Assembly (NCBI GenBank): GCA_902782595.1
Contig: CACZNW010000106.1
Span: 1-18,165 of the forward strand
Direction of reading: 5' to 3'
Length of the DNA stretch: 18,165 nt
Source: an uncultured Methanobrevibacter sp.
GTDB taxonomy: Archaea; Methanobacteriota; Methanobacteria; Methanobacteriales; Methanobacteriaceae
This document shows positions 15,174-18,165 of this stretch, piece by piece. The translations under genes and the position numbers were made by a program. The notes below the pieces were generated by a model, which was not told where the DNA came from, did not search any database, and saw only the letters and a list, made by a program, of their open reading frames with translations. Positions within the stretch are counted from its first letter, which is position 1. Each line of letters begins with the position of its first letter.

Positions 15174-16405
15174 TCAAGATCCCCCTTAAATGTTATTTGA
15201 GTGTCGTTTTTCTCTGAAGAATCATCGTTTTGAATTTCTTCAGTTTTAAATTCAACATCCTTATCATCATTAGAGTAGTGGTCATTATAATACTGACTTA
15301 TTAATTCATGAGATTCATCCATTTTATCCTTTGAAAGATAATGATACAAATCAATGGCCAATGTGGTAACTTCACTGTTGCCGTATCCTTCAAGCTGTTT
15401 TTCAATGAGCTGTTCCGGACCGATTTTATCCTGATTGAGATTAATCAGCTCCATCTGTTCACCGGCCATTACAAATGTAGGTCTTATCATTAAAGACAAA
15501 TCACCCAACTCCTGCCTGATGATTTCATAAACCTTTCTGGTATCATCTTCAACATTGTTGATTACCAGTTTTAAAATAGGTTTTTTATCAAAATCCTTGA
15601 TGGTTTCCTTAATACCATCAATACCACTTTCCAGATTATTATAATCAAGTTTTCTTTCAATGAATTCACGGGGAATGTCAATTTTAACTCTTTTGATAAC
15701 CGGTTTTGAACCTTCCATATCAACAACAACAAAACCCTTGCCGTTCTGTCTGTAATCTTCAAGTTCAGAAGTTTTCCAAATCTCTCCGGAACCAGGATAA
15801 ACCAGTCTACCATTGCCATAGGCATCATTAATATATTTATGAATATGACCTAAGGCATAATAGTTAAAATTATCCGGAATATCACCGATTTCCAGTTCAT
15901 GACTTAAGCTGAAATATTTGTCAATTCCCTGATGTAAAACAAGAATTGACTTGTCATGGTGGGTTGCCTTTTCGGATAATTCTGCCAGTTTACTTTTCAG
16001 TGCTTTAGCGTGAGATGCCGGATAGTATGGAAGTCCTGCAATGAATATATCTCCGTGCATATAAGTAGGGTTAATGGTACTTATAACTTTCAGTCCTGAT
16101 TTTTTAAAAATGACCTGAGGAGGAATGCTTCCTTTACGCATTACTGAATCATGATTTCCGGCTATTGCATACATAGGTATTCCTGCACCCTTTAATTTCA
16201 ACAGACCTTTTTGAAAAGCCAAAAGTGCCATAGGTGATGGTCTTGCAGTTTCAAACAAATCACCACTATGTATTACAAAATCTACATTCTCTTCAATAAT
16301 TTTATCTATAACCTTTTCAAACACTTCATAAAAGTCCTTTTCCCGTTCAAATAAACCATATTGACGGTAACCCAAATGAGTGTCTGCTAAATGTGCAAAT
16401 TTCAT
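15170..16405 (-). CDS. mre11: DNA double-strand break repair nuclease Mre11
   Basis: A 411-residue manganese-dependent phosphodiesterase (exonuclease and endonuclease), partner of Rad50. All calcineurin-like motifs are present: ADTHLGYRQYG (D8, H10), SGDLFE (D49), GNHDS (N84, H85), LHQG (H158) and GHIHK (H187, H189), followed by the capping domain. The last 40 residues are acidic and low in complexity, as in other archaeal Mre11 tails that reach Rad50. The start has an AGGT site six bases upstream. The 184-base gap to herA holds terminator-like and TATA-like sequences, so mre11-rad50 may be transcribed both from its own promoter and by read-through from herA. Confidence 0.98.
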   Translation of the reverse strand: MKFAHLADTHLGYRQYGLFEREKDFYEVFEKVIDKIIEENVDFVIHSGDLFETARPSPMALLAFQKGLLKLKGAGIPMYAIAGNHDSVMRKGSIPPQVIFKKSGLKVISTINPTYMHGDIFIAGLPYYPASHAKALKSKLAELSEKATHHDKSILVLHQGIDKYFSLSHELEIGDIPDNFNYYALGHIHKYINDAYGNGRLVYPGSGEIWKTSELEDYRQNGKGFVVVDMEGSKPVIKRVKIDIPREFIERKLDYNNLESGIDGIKETIKDFDKKPILKLVINNVEDDTRKVYEIIRQELGDLSLMIRPTFVMAGEQMELINLNQDKIGPEQLIEKQLEGYGNSEVTTLAIDLYHYLSKDKMDESHELISQYYNDHYSNDDKDVEFKTEEIQNDDSSEKNDTQITFKGDLE

Positions 16406-16430
16406 TATATTACCTTTTTTAGTTTCTTAT

Positions 16431-16440
16431 GTATATAACC
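16431..16440 (-). promoter_or_regulatory. Possible TATA box for mre11-rad50
   Basis: The minus strand reads GGTTATATAC about 26-35 bases before the mre11 ATG. Taken literally it would give an almost leaderless transcript that cuts into the AGGT site. AT-rich stretches farther upstream, such as CATTAAATAC near 16460-16470, are alternatives. Confidence 0.3.
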
Positions 16441-16519
16441 AATTTAAACACTTTAACAAGTATTTAATGTGTAAGTGTATATTCCCCATAATATTTAATA
16501 GTTTGCCCATAGAACTTTT

Positions 16520-16541
16520 AAAAAGAAATCAAAATTGATTT
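16520..16541 (-). terminator. Terminator-like hairpin after herA
   Basis: AAATCAA (16526-16532) and TTGATTT (16535-16541) form a 7-bp perfect stem with a two-base spacer. On the minus strand it is followed by CTTTTT and preceded by a T8 run, about 50-70 bases after the herA stop. The short AT-rich stem is weak, and archaeal termination may rely mainly on the T runs. Confidence 0.45.
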
Positions 16542-16589
16542 GGAAATGAAAAAAAAATATTAAATGGAAATAATTAAAAATGGAGCATA

Positions 16590-18092
16590 TTAATAATCAT
16601 ACCCCATGTCTGTGAGTTCCTCTTCCTGACGTTCGATTTCTTCAGCTTCCCTTTTAACTGAATCCTTGAAATAGGAAACAATATCCATATCATCACCGTG
16701 ACTTCGACCCTGGAATTTATCGATTTTAACAAGAGTCGGTACCTTTGTCATCAAACCCAGTAAAATGGCTTCCCCAACATTTAGTGAAGGAAGTTGATTA
16801 ACTAGATCCTGAGAGAGGCTTTCACTGGCTGACTGAACATGTCTCTGGTCTTCAGGTTCAACAAGCCTTAAAATTATCATGTTGTTCATCTGTGAGAGGG
16901 CATCATGGTCAACGGTTTTTGGTGACTGGCTTACAAGACATAAACCCAAACCGAATTTACGACCTTCCCTTGCAATTCTTTGAATCCAGTGTTTGGAAGC
17001 TGAGTCTCTTTTTTGAGGAGCCAATATATGAGCCTCTTCTAGAATATAATATACAGAGTTTTCAAGCAGTTCCTCCTTATTTGCACTGTGAGCCGCTTCT
17101 CTGGACCTTTTAAGTGAATTTCTCAGAATATGACTTACAAGAACACTTGCAACTGACTCATCGACCTGGCTTAAATCAAGGACATTGACATGTGCCCTTT
17201 TAATGCCAGTCAGGATATTTCCCGCATTATGATCGAACAGATTGGAATACTTGTCCATTGAATCGTCAATCTTATTCATGACATCAATTATTCTTTTATC
17301 TGAACCCTCCTCAAGTGATTCCATCTCCAGAATATCATACATCAACTGTAAAAAGTTATGTTCATGAGCGGTTCCGTCCTCAACCTGTTTTCTAGCTTGT
17401 TTAAAAGCCTTTCTAAAGAAACGTTCCTGAAGATAAGCATTTGCAGGAATATTTACAATCTTTTTAATCTCAAGGGAAGTCATGTATATTGGATTAATCT
17501 TCGGTTCTATTACGTTAACGTTACCGTTTGGAAATTCAGCCCCTTTATATTCTCCGTGCATGTCAAATACAAATACCGGCACATTATATCCTAGCAACTG
17601 ATCTATCAGTACAGATACAGTGTTTGATTTACCGGCTCCAGTCATTGCAAGAATTGCAAGGTGTCTTGACAAAATAGGGTTTGCTTCAACATTAACCTCC
17701 ACATCACTCTGATTTACAAGTGTTCCGAGCCTGATAGGATTATTGACACTGAAAATCTTCTTTAGGATTTCAGCGTCTGCAAGTTGTATTTCGGTTCCCG
17801 GAAGGACAGGTGTTCTTGGGAGTTTGAGATTATCATTGACATCACCAAGGATTTTAACCTTGCCCCTTATGTAATTGTCTTCAACACCGATTCTGGATAT
17901 TTTCTGAATTGCCTTGAAATCATTTATGTCAACGTTCAATGCGTCATTTCCCCTTACGAGGTTTTCGACCATACCCAGTACCTTTTTTCCATCATATTCG
18001 ATTGTTACATATTGGCCAACCTGTGGCATTTTATTTGAAATGAAAGTTACTTCGCTTAAATTAGTTTCTCCTATGCAAATTCCCACTACCAT
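16590..18092 (-). CDS. herA: HerA hexameric DNA translocase
   Basis: A 500-residue ATPase of the HerA/FtsK superfamily that forms a hexameric ring and, with the NurA nuclease, resects DNA ends opened by Mre11-Rad50. The N-terminal 130 residues match the HAS beta-barrel. Walker A is MTGAGKSN (150-157), followed by FDMHGEYKG (176-184), Walker B YYILEEAH (348-355), the sensor-like SQSPKTVDHD and a C-terminal clamp ending in an acidic tail. The ATG overlaps the end of the upstream gene by seven bases. A GTGAT stretch just before the ATG may serve as ribosome site. Gene order herA-mre11-rad50 on one strand is the classical archaeal arrangement. Confidence 0.97.
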   Translation of the reverse strand: MVVGICIGETNLSEVTFISNKMPQVGQYVTIEYDGKKVLGMVENLVRGNDALNVDINDFKAIQKISRIGVEDNYIRGKVKILGDVNDNLKLPRTPVLPGTEIQLADAEILKKIFSVNNPIRLGTLVNQSDVEVNVEANPILSRHLAILAMTGAGKSNTVSVLIDQLLGYNVPVFVFDMHGEYKGAEFPNGNVNVIEPKINPIYMTSLEIKKIVNIPANAYLQERFFRKAFKQARKQVEDGTAHEHNFLQLMYDILEMESLEEGSDKRIIDVMNKIDDSMDKYSNLFDHNAGNILTGIKRAHVNVLDLSQVDESVASVLVSHILRNSLKRSREAAHSANKEELLENSVYYILEEAHILAPQKRDSASKHWIQRIAREGRKFGLGLCLVSQSPKTVDHDALSQMNNMIILRLVEPEDQRHVQSASESLSQDLVNQLPSLNVGEAILLGLMTKVPTLVKIDKFQGRSHGDDMDIVSYFKDSVKREAEEIERQEEELTDMGYDY

Positions 18093-18165
18093 GACATCAC
18101 TTCCCTGTTTGTTGTCTCGTAAATCTTAGCTATTTTCATCAGTTCCTTCATGTTCCTGTCGGTTA
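18086..18165 (-). CDS. C-terminal end of the gene upstream of herA (partial; possibly nurA)
   Basis: An open frame on the minus strand enters from the window edge and encodes 25 visible residues, ending in NREVMSW and a TAG at 18086-18088. It overlaps the herA ATG by seven bases, which is typical of coupled operon genes. The residues look like a C-terminal amphipathic helix (KELMKIAKIY). In many archaea nurA, the nuclease partner of HerA, sits in this operon, and the tail is compatible with NurA, but too little is visible to identify it. Confidence 0.55.
   Translation of the reverse strand, partial: TDRNMKELMKIAKIYETTNREVMSW

Noticed and set aside
16590..18092. HerA as part of a phage defence system such as HerA-Sir2
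   Set aside because: No Sir2 or DUF4297 gene adjoins it, and mre11 and rad50 follow directly, which marks it as the archaeal repair HerA.

Overview
The window reads as chromosomal DNA of a methanogenic archaeon of the Methanobacteriales, most likely a Methanobrevibacter-like host-associated species. The grounds are the low GC content, archaeal AGGTG/AGGAGG ribosome binding sites with TATA-like boxes, an archaeal Mre11-Rad50-HerA set, a Mur-ligase-family protein of the kind used for pseudomurein, and a small TIR-like protein of the MTH538 type beside rad50. The genus is inferred. Genes are packed tightly. I see no tRNA, rRNA, CRISPR array, insertion sequence or prophage, and no gene-free stretch longer than 300 bases.

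Left part (1-8700): a ferredoxin-domain aldo/keto reductase (+) converges on a large MrfA/Hrq1-type SF2 helicase (-) that carries an unusual C-terminal TPR extension. A 266-bp divergent promoter region with two inverted repeats separates it from a + strand operon: a UvrD/PcrA-type SF1 helicase, a RecB-family PD-(D/E)XK nuclease with a Cas4/AddB-type four-cysteine 'iron staple', and a DUF169 protein. The helicase and nuclease together look like a compact AddAB-like end-resection machine.

Middle (8692-11902, all -): a MurD-like Mur ligase, a membrane-anchored VanW-like surface protein rich in N-glycosylation sequons, and a MobA/MocA-like nucleotidyltransferase. The ligase and surface protein point to the cell envelope. 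The role of the nucleotidyltransferase is open.

Right part (12001-18165): a solo TIR-like protein (+) converges on rad50. The - strand carries the end of an unidentified gene (possibly nurA), then herA, mre11 and rad50. The upstream gene overlaps herA by 7 bases and mre11 overlaps rad50 by 4. A terminator-like hairpin follows herA and another, with ten T, closes rad50. This is the classical archaeal double-strand-break resection locus.

The strongest theme is DNA repair: two separate helicase-nuclease resection systems and an MrfA-like helicase lie within 18 kb. The candidates for less-described biology are the AddAB-like archaeal pair, the TPR-fused MrfA, the TIR-like neighbour of Rad50, and the VanW-like/Mur ligase/nucleotidyltransferase cluster.
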